Assembly: GCA_903895855.1 (NCBI GenBank)
Contig: CAITVN010000018.1
Location: forward strand, 1-33,842
Source of the DNA: Oligoflexia bacterium
GTDB taxonomy: Bacteria; Bdellovibrionota; UBA1018
Direction: 5' to 3'
DNA: 33,842 bases
Below the pieces are notes generated by a model that saw nothing but the letters and a program-made list of their open reading frames with translations, ran no database searches and had not been told where the DNA came from. Positions 24,288 through 33,674 of this stretch are shown one piece after another. Positions within the stretch are counted from its first letter, which is position 1; every line of letters begins with the position of its first letter. Position numbers and translations under genes: made by a program.

Positions 24288-24637
24288 GAAAACACTCACT
24301 CCTTCTAGTTTCACGCATCGACTTCGCCTCACTTAAACTGAAACTATTTTCCTAGTGTTAGAATTTTGACATTCCAGACTTTCTTTTCATGATTTTTTTT
24401 GCAATGATTTCAATAACATAACGTAACGCTGCATAAATGTTGGTCAGGCGCTTGACAATTATAGCGCGGGTTGCTATTTGGCAATATGTGGAGTGATGAC
24501 ACGCAGTGACAAGCTTCCTGCCATCCATCGCGAGTGATGACTTCACAATGGGGACTTAGGTCAGTTATTAACGGGGTTCTAAAACACGGAGTCAGATTTT
24601 TGACGGTCGTTGAGTTTAGAAAGTTTTAGGGGGAATT
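24288..24637. other. Intergenic region between the TPR gene and phaR-like gene
   Basis: This 350-base gap separates divergent genes and should hold both promoters. One candidate (24452-24480) is listed separately. A 62-codon minus-strand frame (24358-24546) has no convincing ribosome site or protein character and is left out. Confidence 0.6.
24452..24480 (+). promoter_or_regulatory. Putative promoter for the phaR-like gene
   Basis: Perfect TTGACA (24452-24457), 17-base spacer, then TATTTG (24475-24480). The untranslated leader would be about 150 bases, which is long; another start nearer the gene cannot be excluded. Confidence 0.35.
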
Positions 24638-24991
24638 ATGAAAGAAGTAAAAATTATCAAGCGCTATCAGAATCGTAAACTTTACGATACTCACGAGTCT
24701 AGCTACGTGACGCTTGATGAAATCGCGAAGATGATCAAGGCAGGCGAAGATCTCAGAGTGATCGATAATAAGACCAAGAACGATATCACCGCTTCAACGC
24801 TCACTCAGCTCATGTTTGAGACTGAGAAAAAAGCAAAAACACAACCATCAGTGGCTCTCTTGAAAGAGATCATCCGCCACGGCGATGGTTCATTTTCAGG
24901 CTTTATCCAAGCTAAGCTTGGCGCTGAAATGGCAAAATTTGACGAAGACACGACTGCTTCAGCCGTGGCTGCACCTACAATCAATCAATAA
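24638..24991 (+). CDS. phaR: PhaR-like polyhydroxyalkanoate synthesis regulator
   Basis: The protein has 117 residues. AGGGGG lies just before the ATG. Residues 1-65 match the PHB/PHA accumulation regulator DNA-binding domain: IIKRYQNRKLYDTHESSYVT, LDEIAKMIKAGEDL and VIDNKTKNDITASTLTQLMF. The rest is a short Ala/Thr-rich tail, without the full C-terminal domains of longer PhaR proteins. PhaR represses phasin and PHA genes and binds PHA granules. No PHA synthase, depolymerase or phasin gene is near, so its targets lie elsewhere, or it controls another process. It is monocistronic: two strong terminators follow. Confidence 0.88.
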   Translation: MKEVKIIKRYQNRKLYDTHESSYVTLDEIAKMIKAGEDLRVIDNKTKNDITASTLTQLMFETEKKAKTQPSVALLKEIIRHGDGSFSGFIQAKLGAEMAKFDEDTTASAVAAPTINQ

Positions 24992-25003
24992 CCTTTCATT
25001 GGG

Positions 25004-25051
25004 TTTCTTCACCCAAGTGTGAAGAAAAACTCAAAAAAGAGTTAGTTTTTT
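25004..25051 (+). terminator. First terminator after the phaR-like gene
   Basis: A 9-bp stem (25004-25012 with 25019-25027) is followed by a second small hairpin AACTC/GAGTT with A6 loop and a run of six Ts. Confidence 0.6.
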
Positions 25052-25066
25052 GACGCTATTTTTCTA

Positions 25067-25119
25067 GATGCGCAAATTTTCTGAGTTTTGATCTCAGAGA
25101 TTTGCGCATCTTTTTTTTT
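25067..25119 (+). terminator. Second, strong intrinsic terminator after the phaR-like gene
   Basis: GATGCGCAAA (25067-25076) pairs with TTTGCGCATC (25101-25110); an inner CTGAG/CTCAG stem extends it. Nine Ts follow directly. Confidence 0.85.
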
Positions 25120-25183
25120 ATCGCTACAATAGTCACTAGGAGCAGAAAAGGGTGCCACGGAAGTGCACTTTTCTAAAATATTC

Positions 25184-25936
25184 ATGAAGAATCAAAAAAT
25201 GCAGCGACACGGTAATATTCAAGCGCGAGTTCTTTATTTTGCGGCCCTCGCTGCAGTAATGAATCTCTTTAGCCTCATCACCATCGAAAAAAACGCCACT
25301 GCGAGTACATCGACGTCGAACAGTTGGGCGACTAAACCTTCTTGGGCGGCCCAAACACCGGATGAGAACACGTCGGCAAGATCTCGCAGGCAATCAACGG
25401 CATCTCGCGATCGTGACCGAGAGTCTCAGTCTTTACTCTCGCCGTTTTCACCGGGTTCAAATAACCTTTCACTCGACGTCGGGCAGATTTTTCTATTTGG
25501 CGATCTCGGAAGTACTTACGGCGACTCAATCGGCATGCAACTGCATTACACCTACGGCGTGAGCGAGATGTTCAGTTTCGATTCGAGCTTCGGCTATTCA
25601 AGTCATGCTGAAGGCAAGTACTCATTGTCGACTCTGGTGTCTGGAGTGCGCATGAACTTGAGTTGGTTTGACAAGGTCATTCCGTACATCAATTTCGGAC
25701 TGGGATTTTACCGACCAAGCTATGATCTCAGCCCAACACAAAGCCTTTCTCCGCTCGTCTTCGGGCTTCACGCAGGGCCCGGAGTGAACCTCGAGCTCAC
25801 CAAACAAATGTTCTTCGGAGCCTCGCTTACTTTTCACGACCTGTTTGGAGCAACCAAACGCCTACAAGACGGCGCCACTTTTGAAATCAACGGCACCTAC
25901 ACGGCGTTCTTGCTCAGCGTCGGCGTGACGTTTTAG
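25184..25936 (+). CDS. Outer-membrane beta-barrel protein (OmpW/OmpA-like, 8-strand type)
   Basis: The protein has about 250 residues from ATG 25184; GTG 25163 and ATG 25199 are alternatives and none has a clear ribosome site. A signal segment (VLYFAALAAVMNLFSLI) is followed by a Ser/Arg-rich disordered linker of about 50 residues. A barrel of about 160 residues follows, with strand pairs such as LSLDVGQIFLFG, IGMQLHYTYGVS, FSFDSSFGYSSHA, VIPYINFGLGFY and GVNLELTKQMFFGASLTFH. The end LLSVGVTF has the terminal Phe used by the BAM assembly machinery. Its role is unknown. It has its own transcription unit: terminators lie just upstream and the next gene is convergent. Confidence 0.75.
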   Translation: MKNQKMQRHGNIQARVLYFAALAAVMNLFSLITIEKNATASTSTSNSWATKPSWAAQTPDENTSARSRRQSTASRDRDRESQSLLSPFSPGSNNLSLDVGQIFLFGDLGSTYGDSIGMQLHYTYGVSEMFSFDSSFGYSSHAEGKYSLSTLVSGVRMNLSWFDKVIPYINFGLGFYRPSYDLSPTQSLSPLVFGLHAGPGVNLELTKQMFFGASLTFHDLFGATKRLQDGATFEINGTYTAFLLSVGVTF

Positions 25937-25947
25937 TCTTCATGCCG

Positions 25948-26817
25948 TTAGTCTCGCTTAGTTTGCTCACTCAGCTCACCTAACCGCGTGACCGAAACAG
26001 TGAAGAGCTTACGACAAAAGTCACAATTAACTTCGACGTCTTTGTTTTCATCACGCAGTGAAATGAGCTCTCTCTTACCAATGAGAATAAGTGCTCTTTC
26101 AACTTTCTCTAGAGAGCATTCACATCGGTAGCCGATCTCTTTTTCTTCTAATAACAAAAACGTTGAATCTTGAAAAAACTCAGACAATAGCTGCGTTGGC
26201 TCGGCATCGGCACCAAAGCGCCTTGCCAAATCACCCACTTCGACGATGTGTTTCTCAATTTGCTCGAGCTCTTTTTCAGAAGCACCTGGCATCGCTTGAA
26301 CGAGAAAACCGCCTGCTTCGATAACTTTCGAACCTTCAACCGAGACTGCGATTCCAACGGCTGAGGGTACCTGTTCGCTCTGCACCCAATAAAAGGTGAG
26401 GTCTTTAGCCAAGTGGCCAGTAGCCATCGGTACCGTTCCAATATAAGGAGGCTGCCCTTCGGTACCCTTCGTTCGCAAAACGCTCAGTAGGCCGTCACCC
26501 CAAGGGCCGTAGCCTTCTGGCGCTGCAGAAATGTCATTCTTAACGACATAACCTCGAGCGAAGCCTTCAGGAAACCCATCAACCAGGGCCTGCTTAATCT
26601 GCCCGGTACCACGCACGTTAAGATTGATGCGTTCGCCAAATTTAGCATAGCTGGCGAGAATCATACCGCCAATGAGGGCTTCGCCTAACCGCACGGCTTC
26701 TTCATCGACAAGGCCATGCAAGTCGATAGCTTTTTGCACATAGTCTGTCGCTTCAATAGCCACTCCCCTTGTGGTGCCCTGGCTTGAAATGCACTTTACC
26801 CAACGACTTTTCTTCAT
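25948..26817 (-). CDS. hslO: Hsp33 redox-regulated chaperone
   Basis: The protein has 289 residues, normal for the family. GAGGA lies 8 bases before ATG 26817. The N-terminal domain is typical (GVAIEATDYVQKAIDLHGL, LGEALIGGMILASYAKFGER, NVRGTGQIKQALVDG). The C-terminal zinc redox switch is complete: RCECSLEKV (C232, C234) and NCDFCRKLF (C265, C268). Under oxidative stress the cysteines release zinc and the protein becomes an active holdase. It is convergent with the barrel gene (11-base gap). A short frame ends at its start in a TGATG overlap. Confidence 0.96.
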   Translation of the reverse strand: MKKSRWVKCISSQGTTRGVAIEATDYVQKAIDLHGLVDEEAVRLGEALIGGMILASYAKFGERINLNVRGTGQIKQALVDGFPEGFARGYVVKNDISAAPEGYGPWGDGLLSVLRTKGTEGQPPYIGTVPMATGHLAKDLTFYWVQSEQVPSAVGIAVSVEGSKVIEAGGFLVQAMPGASEKELEQIEKHIVEVGDLARRFGADAEPTQLLSEFFQDSTFLLLEEKEIGYRCECSLEKVERALILIGKRELISLRDENKDVEVNCDFCRKLFTVSVTRLGELSEQTKRD

Positions 26818-27020
26818 CAAACAGATCCTCGCATCAAAACGTGATAGCTTTTCAAGAAACCTTTCAAAAATTTTAACCCATGAAATCGAATAGTTACAAC
26901 ACTCCGTGGGTCGAAACTAGCATTTTTTGCGACAAAATCACGAACTTTCTTTTTGAATTGCCACATTGCATTAAAATCAGTAACACTCGCTTTAGAAAAT
27001 ACACCGTTTTTGTTTAACAT
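26817..27020 (-). CDS. Possible small ORF coupled to hslO (doubtful)
   Basis: A 67-codon frame ends in a one-base TGATG overlap with the hslO start, the arrangement of coupled genes. Composition is basic and aromatic (MWQFKKKVRDF, GLKFLKGFLKSYHVLM), with no recognised domain, and there is no clear ribosome site at its ATG. It may be a leader peptide or chance. Confidence 0.2.
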   Translation of the reverse strand: MLNKNGVFSKASVTDFNAMWQFKKKVRDFVAKNASFDPRSVVTIRFHGLKFLKGFLKSYHVLMRGSV

Positions 27021-27044
27021 CAGACTCTAAGGGAGCAATAAGTC

Positions 27045-27899
27045 ATGAACCAATTGTCGAAAAAATTATTACTGAGTGCTTTTATCGCTGTTTGTGCCCT
27101 CGGCACTACTCTCTCGAAACCAGCATTTGCCAGTGGTCACATGGAATTTGAAATTGGAGCCGGTACTCAATCAAATTTTGAAGGTTCAGGCATGAATCTG
27201 CTTCTGAGAATTGGTGCTGGTTATGCCAAGCATCCAGAAGATGCTCCAGATCCAGATGGCATCGAAAAATTAGTGATTGCCCACATCAGCGGCGACATGG
27301 CGGTTGATGTGAACGCAAGGGGCGCAGCAGCGCTTCCTTATGTGAGCTTCGATTTCTTGCCTTTACACGACAAACTCGCCGTTGTTAGCGAGACCGGAAA
27401 TCTCATTACTGCAGACATTCGAATTTTGCCAATTCACATTCAACGAGTTGTTCAGATCGACCAAAACGTCGAAGTCAAAGCAAGCCTCGTCGGAATTCAA
27501 GTTGGCGGAGCTTGGCCACAGTCTGACACGATCGCGCTTTTTGCCCAAGTCGCCGTCGATGCCCTTGCCTACAAATACGTGCAACACGTCACCGACAGCC
27601 CAAGCTTTCATGGCGCCGGCCTTATCGGCCTAGAAGCTGAAGGCGGAGCTGCATTTGAAATCAACAGCAATTTCAAAATTTCAGTCAGCATCGGCGCATC
27701 AAGCGACATCAATTTCGGATCAGCCGGCGGTTTCGCTGTGCAATCCGACATGTCAGCCTACGGCGCTGTCAAATTTGATATTTACCGAATGTTGCAGTTC
27801 TTCGTTAAAGCCGGCTACTTTGGCGATTGCACCAGCAGTCGCGAAGATGGCTGTGAAGGCGCACCAACTTTCATGACTGGCGCGACTGTTCACTTCTAA
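27045..27899 (+). CDS. Secreted or outer-membrane beta-rich protein, paralogue of the 32740 gene
   Basis: The protein has 284 residues. GGGAG lies 10 bases before the ATG. A signal peptide ends at AFAS/GHMEF. The mature protein is beta-rich with alternating residues and ends ATVHF, a barrel-type C-terminus. It shares a pattern with the protein at 32740-33657: IALFAQVAVDALAYKYVQHV here matches ITVFAEGAIDLLGYQLVDVL there, and both have a two-Cys loop (GDC...GCEG; MCN...GCKEG) just before the final strand. Function is unknown; probably an outer-membrane protein of a lineage-specific family. A bidirectional terminator separates it from groEL. Confidence 0.7.
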   Translation: MNQLSKKLLLSAFIAVCALGTTLSKPAFASGHMEFEIGAGTQSNFEGSGMNLLLRIGAGYAKHPEDAPDPDGIEKLVIAHISGDMAVDVNARGAAALPYVSFDFLPLHDKLAVVSETGNLITADIRILPIHIQRVVQIDQNVEVKASLVGIQVGGAWPQSDTIALFAQVAVDALAYKYVQHVTDSPSFHGAGLIGLEAEGGAAFEINSNFKISVSIGASSDINFGSAGGFAVQSDMSAYGAVKFDIYRMLQFFVKAGYFGDCTSSREDGCEGAPTFMTGATVHF

Positions 27900-27968
27900 C
27901 TTTTGACTTTATAGGATCGAGCACCGAATCCAATTCATTGAGCGCTCGATCTGTAACCCACTCAAAGC

Positions 27969-28005
27969 AAAAGCCCCTCTTGAGCAACACTCAAGAGGGG
28001 CTTTT
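27969..28005. terminator. Bidirectional terminator between the outer-membrane gene and groEL
   Basis: A perfect 16-bp stem (27969-27984 with 27990-28005), five-base loop, with A4 at one foot and T6 at the other. It can end transcription from both converging genes. Confidence 0.92.
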
Positions 28006-28077
28006 TTGAATTTTGAAAGCTAGTTTCGTGAGCTGCCAAGCCTTCACCAGACTTGATGGACTCAGGAGACTCGACAA

Positions 28078-29736
<1,659 letters not shown>

Positions 29737-29770
29737 TTATCTCCTCGTTATATTTTTTTAAAAATTTTGA

Positions 29771-30061
29771 TTACTGAGCGATAACGCCAAGAATGTCTTC
29801 TTCGCGCATCATCAAGAAATCATCGCCTTCGATTTTGATTTCTGTTCCAGAGTATTTACCGAACAATACTTTATCGCCTTTTTTCACATCAAGCGGACGA
29901 ACCTTGCCGTCTTCGCCAACGCGGCCAGATCCAACAGCAATGACTTCACCTTGAATTGGCTTTTCTTTAGCGGTATCGGGAATGATGATCCCGCCCTTTG
30001 ATTTTTCTTCTTCAGTAAAACGCTTCACTAACACACGGTCGTGTAACGGCCGAACTTGCAT
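29771..30061 (-). CDS. groES: Co-chaperonin GroES (Hsp10)
   Basis: The protein has 96 residues. ATG 30061 follows GGAGGA and gives the normal N-terminus [14 protein letters not shown]; an upstream in-frame extension is not expected. The mobile loop ([20 protein letters not shown]) and the roof and end segments ([30 protein letters not shown]) are present. It caps GroEL. No CIRCE element (TTAGCACTC-N9-GAGTGCTAA) is seen upstream, so HrcA control is not supported. Confidence 0.97.
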   Translation of the reverse strand: MQVRPLHDRVLVKRFTEEEKSKGGIIIPDTAKEKPIQGEVIAVGSGRVGEDGKVRPLDVKKGDKVLFGKYSGTEIKIEGDDFLMMREEDILGVIAQ

Positions 30062-30092
30062 AAGTATAAATCCTCCTTCATTAAGATTTGAA

Positions 30093-30123
30093 GATATATT
30101 GGTCATGCGTTCAGCGATGTCAA
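30093..30123 (-). promoter_or_regulatory. groES: Putative sigma-70 promoter of groESL
   Basis: Minus strand: perfect TTGACA (30118-30123), then TATATC (30093-30098, 19-base spacer) or AATATA (30095-30100, 17-base spacer). The leader would be about 30 bases. The heat-shock sigma-32 pattern is not apparent. Confidence 0.45.
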
Positions 30124-30209
30124 CGTTTGCTCTTAATAATTTCGTTCAGTTTTGCGTAAAATTTTGAGCAAAGCTTCCAGAACCGAACCCCAAAGGGCTG
30201 CGCTCGCTA

Positions 30210-30277
30210 GATAGAGTTTTCAGTATACGATCGGCACACAAAGAACAGTATTGAAAACCGGCATTTAAAACTCTATC
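30210..30277. repeat. 11-bp inverted repeat upstream of groES
   Basis: GATAGAGTTTT (30210-30220) and AAAACTCTATC (30267-30277) are perfect reverse complements 46 bases apart. Arm-internal TTTTCA/TGAAAA echoes add further pairing. It may be a regulator site or a DNA structure. Confidence 0.6.
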
Positions 30278-30377
30278 ATTTCAATGAGTTGAGGTGCGCA
30301 ATTTTTCTATTTTTGATTGACTAAATTAATCAGCCATAGTAGTGTCCGGCAGCCTCACCTAAAACGGAGACCCTCAT

Positions 30378-31097
30378 ATGATTCGAATCCTAACGACCAA
30401 AAAAAAATTTCAAGCTTTGTCCCTAACATCGATTTTTTGCGCTCTAACCTTATGCGTCAGCGCAGTTGCTGCCGACCCGGCCCCTGAAAGCATCGAACAA
30501 CCTGAAGCCCCTGAAGCTGTCTTGGCAAAAGATTCTAATCAGAAGAAATCGAATGCGGGAGGCACCTTTAATGCGATGGAGGCCGAAGAAGGCGAACGCG
30601 TTGATAACTTGATCAATCCTCCACCTGTCGTGATTAACACTCCTCAGCCCCAGGCGGCGGCAACACCACTGGTGCCTATCAAAACGATCGCACCTACCAC
30701 TGCTGCAACCACAGAGACAAAGGCACCACGCGTGGCAGAGGCGCCTGTCTCAAAAAAGAACGGCAGATCGGCAAGAAAACCGCGCGAACAATCGACAACC
30801 GAGCGGCTTCAGAAACTCGAAGCCGAAGTCACCATTTTGCGCAAAGAGGCGGCAAATTCAGCCCAATTGGCTCGTCAATCAAACGGTGGCGCGCAACCCA
30901 TTGCGAGCAGAAGCATGAGTCAGTACGATCCGGTTCCGACTGAACATCGCGTTTCAATCTTGCGACGACTCAAATTGATCGAGGCGCTCATCGAACGACA
31001 CGGAAGAGCTTACGATTATCGCCTATTCACAACCCCTGACCTTGAAGCGATACTCAAACAACTCGACGGCCCACAAGCCCCTGCCGCTAGAAACTAG
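30378..31097 (+). CDS. Secreted Pro/Ala-rich protein of unknown function
   Basis: The protein has 239 residues. CGGAG lies about 10 bases before the ATG. A signal peptide (IFCALTLCVSAVAA/DP) leads into a long low-complexity segment rich in Pro, Ala, Glu and Thr. Residues 140-160 look like a short coiled coil (TERLQKLEAEVTILRKEAAN), and the C-terminal 50 residues are a helical domain (HRVSILRRLKLIEALIERHG, then LFTTPDLEAILKQLDGP). The layout suits a periplasmic protein with a flexible spacer, but no family is recognised. It is followed by two tRNA genes on the same strand. Confidence 0.7.
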   Translation: MIRILTTKKKFQALSLTSIFCALTLCVSAVAADPAPESIEQPEAPEAVLAKDSNQKKSNAGGTFNAMEAEEGERVDNLINPPPVVINTPQPQAAATPLVPIKTIAPTTAATTETKAPRVAEAPVSKKNGRSARKPREQSTTERLQKLEAEVTILRKEAANSAQLARQSNGGAQPIASRSMSQYDPVPTEHRVSILRRLKLIEALIERHGRAYDYRLFTTPDLEAILKQLDGPQAPAARN

Positions 31098-31183
31098 TTT
31101 TTCAAATTTTTCAGACCATCCGCAAAAACGGGTGTTGCCTTTCGATCAAGAATCGCTTAGCGATAGAGTTCAATAATCTGGTT

Positions 31184-31259
31184 GGCTTGGTAGCTCAGTC
31201 GGTAGAGCAGCGCCCTGAAAAGGCGTGTGTCGGCGGTTCGATTCCGTCCCAAGCCACCA
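31184..31259 (+). tRNA. tRNA-Phe (GAA)
   Basis: 76 bases: acceptor GGCTTGG/CCAAGCC, D stem GCTC/GAGC, anticodon stem GCGCC/GGCGT (one wobble) with loop CTGAAAA, T loop TTCGATT, encoded ACCA. Confidence 0.95.
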
Positions 31260-31271
31260 CTTTTTTTGTTT

Positions 31272-31378
31272 AATTCCTAAAAAATAGTGTGGGTCGCTAG
31301 CTCAGTTGGTAGAGCAGCAGACTCTTAATCTGCGGGTCGGCGGTTCGATCCCGCCGCGACCCACCATTTTTAGGAATT
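31272..31378. repeat. Inverted repeat enclosing the tRNA-Lys gene
   Basis: AATTCCTAAAAAAT (31272-31285) is complementary, apart from one extra A, to ATTTTTAGGAATT (31366-31378). The 3' trailer of the tRNA could therefore pair with its 5' leader and extend the acceptor stem. Confidence 0.65.
31291..31366 (+). tRNA. tRNA-Lys (CTT)
   Basis: 76 bases: acceptor GGGTCGC/GCGACCC, D stem GCTC/GAGC, anticodon stem GCAGA/TCTGC with loop CTCTTAA (anticodon CTT), T stem GGCGG/CCGCC, encoded ACCA. It lies 31 bases after tRNA-Phe and may be co-transcribed. Confidence 0.95.
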
Positions 31379-31647
31379 TCCTCCGCACCCCGCTCAGACC
31401 TAGGAGCGTCGGGCACTCACTCTAGTTGAAGACAACCCGAGACTCACTCTTGGAGTTGCGACTGGGCCTCGGCGATGAACTCACGCAAGTTATTGTGACT
31501 CAGATCATTCATCTATGAGTACCAAATGAACTGATTGCGCAATCGTTAATCGCTAGAATTCATTCAGAGCAAAACCGAATGCTCAACAAGCATTCAATCG
31601 CTGGGTATCAACCTTGCAAAGGTCTGCGTCGTCGAAAGGTGATACCC
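31379..31647. other. Gap between tRNA-Lys and the next gene
   Basis: About 270 bases with no gene or clear promoter seen. Confidence 0.5.
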
Positions 31648-32682
31648 ATGAAAAAAGTTCAAATTCTATTCGCATGCCTCAGTTTTTTTGCGAGCCTATC
31701 TGTGGGCCAATTAAACACAGCTCTCGCTAGAGAGCTCGACACAGAAGTTTCTACTGGGCACTGGCGCCCTCGGGCGATTGATTCAAGTTTCGACGAAGTG
31801 GGTGCCAACCCCAGACAGGCGGTCACCGACCTAGAAACCATCGCTTTCGTTCGTGATTTTCAGGTCGACGAAAAAAGTGAAAAATTTCTTGAAATTTATT
31901 GTGCAAGTACCACAAAAAATTACCTCACCGCGCAGTATTCGCGAGCCTATAACGAAAAAACAGCCAGCACGGTTTCTCTGACTGACGAACAACTTAAACC
32001 AGTCACTCAGTATCACCAGCGTCGATGTACTCTAGCAAAAAATTACATCGGTAGAATAGTTCAGCAAAAAAATTCTCTCGATGGTCTACTGAAACAAGCA
32101 GAAGGATTTGAAGGCAACCTGAAAACGGCAGAATACGTCGGGGCGCTTGCCATCGCCTTCATCTTCGTTGGCGAAGCAGTGGGCGCGGCCGAAGCGGCTA
32201 CTTTGGGCTCTGGCACAGCCAATTTTCTTTGGGCGGCAAACTTTCTTCCGGTCACTTGGTTTGTTCATGCTGGTGCACTTGCCTCAGTCGACAACGCGAA
32301 GTCATTGGTTTCAACTAAACGCGACTCACTTTTTCAGGACTTACTGAATGTACTCGAAACCCAAGAACCCGCCATAGCGTTTAACCGTGCAAAGTTAGTG
32401 ATTACCGAAAAACAAGGGTTCACCGATTTGACACAGCTTGAAAACGACGTCACCCGTTTTCAAAATATTTTCATGCAGTCGCGAGTTAAGGTAAGCGAGC
32501 TCGTCACTTCTGAACTAGACTCGATGACCGAATTTCCGGGTGTGGTTTTGAATGCGTTTGCACGCAAGGGCAGCGATGCCATTGCATTGCAGCGGCGCTT
32601 AGTACTGATTCAGGCTGCGATCGACCTTCAAGAAATTGTTGCTCTCGACCTGGCCGGCGCAAGCCTAGGTTTGTTTCGCTAG
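31648..32682 (+). CDS. Exported helical protein with a hydrophobic hairpin, unknown function
   Basis: The protein has 344 residues. ATG 31648 follows AAAGGTGA and starts a clear signal peptide (FACLSFFASLSVGQLNTALA/RE); earlier in-frame starts at 31579 are unlikely. The mature part is mostly helical. A hydrophobic pair at about residues 163-215 (YVGALAIAFIFVGEAVGAA, then NFLWAANFLPVTWFVHAGAL) could be a membrane-inserting hairpin, as in pore-forming or colicin-like helices, but no family is recognised. Two Cys (in IYCAS and RRCTL) might pair. It lies 57 bases before the outer-membrane paralogue gene and may share its transcript. Confidence 0.7.
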   Translation: MKKVQILFACLSFFASLSVGQLNTALARELDTEVSTGHWRPRAIDSSFDEVGANPRQAVTDLETIAFVRDFQVDEKSEKFLEIYCASTTKNYLTAQYSRAYNEKTASTVSLTDEQLKPVTQYHQRRCTLAKNYIGRIVQQKNSLDGLLKQAEGFEGNLKTAEYVGALAIAFIFVGEAVGAAEAATLGSGTANFLWAANFLPVTWFVHAGALASVDNAKSLVSTKRDSLFQDLLNVLETQEPAIAFNRAKLVITEKQGFTDLTQLENDVTRFQNIFMQSRVKVSELVTSELDSMTEFPGVVLNAFARKGSDAIALQRRLVLIQAAIDLQEIVALDLAGASLGLFR

Positions 32683-32739
32683 ACAATGGCACTCATGCCG
32701 AAAATAACCCCACTAACCGAATCAAGGAGATTCTTGACT

Positions 32740-33657
32740 ATGAAAACTGTACCCCTTTCTTTGGTAGCCCTCAGTGTTTCACTGGGATTAACTTTTGGCC
32801 AAACCGCATCAGCCGACTATTTTGACTGGGATGCTACCCCCGAAGCCGCCAGTGGCAGCGTCGCAGGCGTTGGTGTCGCTGGTACCGGGCATTACAATCC
32901 TGATAACGCCAACGTTGATAACGTTGAACCCGGTATCTATTTTATTTTTAAGCAAAAAGTGAATATAAATTTAGACGATAACTCAAGCATCATCATGAGA
33001 CTAGATGCTGAAGCGGTGGTGAATCCAACCAACGCAAATCTTTCTGAAATCAATGTGAAGTTCGTACCGTTCGCGTATGCCAAACTTCGCAGGCACACCG
33101 AATTTGAAATTCGCAGCGGCACCACCTTGTTTGAGAAAAACTTGAACTCGAACCAAATGTGGAGTGTATCGGCACACGCTGTGGGCCTCGGAGGTAAAAT
33201 CACAAAAAACCTTCAAGAGGCGGGCTGCGAAAGCTGCCGGGCGATCACCGTTTTCGCCGAAGGGGCGATCGATCTCTTAGGCTATCAATTAGTGGATGTG
33301 CTCGACACCGCTTCAAAGAACCTCTTCAGAGTGGGCAGAATCGAGGCCGCCGCAGGGTTTGGTGTTGAACTCTCAAACCAGCTCACCCTCAAGGTCTACG
33401 CTCAAGGCGCGGCGTCTTTAAGTTTAGACCCGAACGAATGGGTCTATTTCAGCAAGGGCTACCGCCACTGGAATACCATCGGAAACGACAATGCTGATGG
33501 CGTGGTCGAGCTCAAGTTTGGCGACAGCATTAACGTATTTTCGAAAATCGGCGGCCAATGGATGTGTAACGATGCCCGCGTAAACAACGACCCCAAGTGG
33601 CTAACCGGCTGCAAAGAGGGCGTGCACGCTGTGACCGGCGCATCTATCTCCTTCTAA
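32740..33657 (+). CDS. Secreted or outer-membrane beta-rich protein, paralogue of the 27045 gene
   Basis: The protein has 305 residues from ATG 32740, which has AAGGAGA 9 bases upstream; the 32686 start is not supported. A signal peptide ends at GQTASA/DYFDW. Beta-rich strands alternate (SSIIMRLDAEAVV, VKFVPFAYAKL, ITVFAEGAIDLLGYQLVDVL, LTLKVYAQGAASLSL) and the end is HAVTGASISF, a barrel-type terminus. Two additional Cys (GCESC) form a CxxC motif in one loop. The likeness to the protein at 27045 covers the second half, including the two-Cys loop before the final strand. Function unknown. Confidence 0.75.
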   Translation: MKTVPLSLVALSVSLGLTFGQTASADYFDWDATPEAASGSVAGVGVAGTGHYNPDNANVDNVEPGIYFIFKQKVNINLDDNSSIIMRLDAEAVVNPTNANLSEINVKFVPFAYAKLRRHTEFEIRSGTTLFEKNLNSNQMWSVSAHAVGLGGKITKNLQEAGCESCRAITVFAEGAIDLLGYQLVDVLDTASKNLFRVGRIEAAAGFGVELSNQLTLKVYAQGAASLSLDPNEWVYFSKGYRHWNTIGNDNADGVVELKFGDSINVFSKIGGQWMCNDARVNNDPKWLTGCKEGVHAVTGASISF

Positions 33658-33674
33658 AGGGATCAGATCCCTTT
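33656..33674. terminator. 19-bp palindrome after the last gene, weak terminator candidate
   Basis: AAAGGGATC-A-GATCCCTTT is perfect but has a loop of one base and few Ts after it. It may terminate the gene it touches. Confidence 0.3.

Larger units (their letters stand above)
30062..30377. other. Intergenic region between groES and a secreted-protein gene
   Basis: The 316-base gap holds the groES promoter candidate and an 11-bp inverted repeat, listed separately. No small RNA, CIRCE site or further gene is evident. Confidence 0.6.

Noticed and set aside
24358-24546. 62-codon minus-strand frame in the gap before the phaR-like gene
   Set aside because: No ribosome site, no homology-like pattern, and it lies in an AT-rich promoter region.
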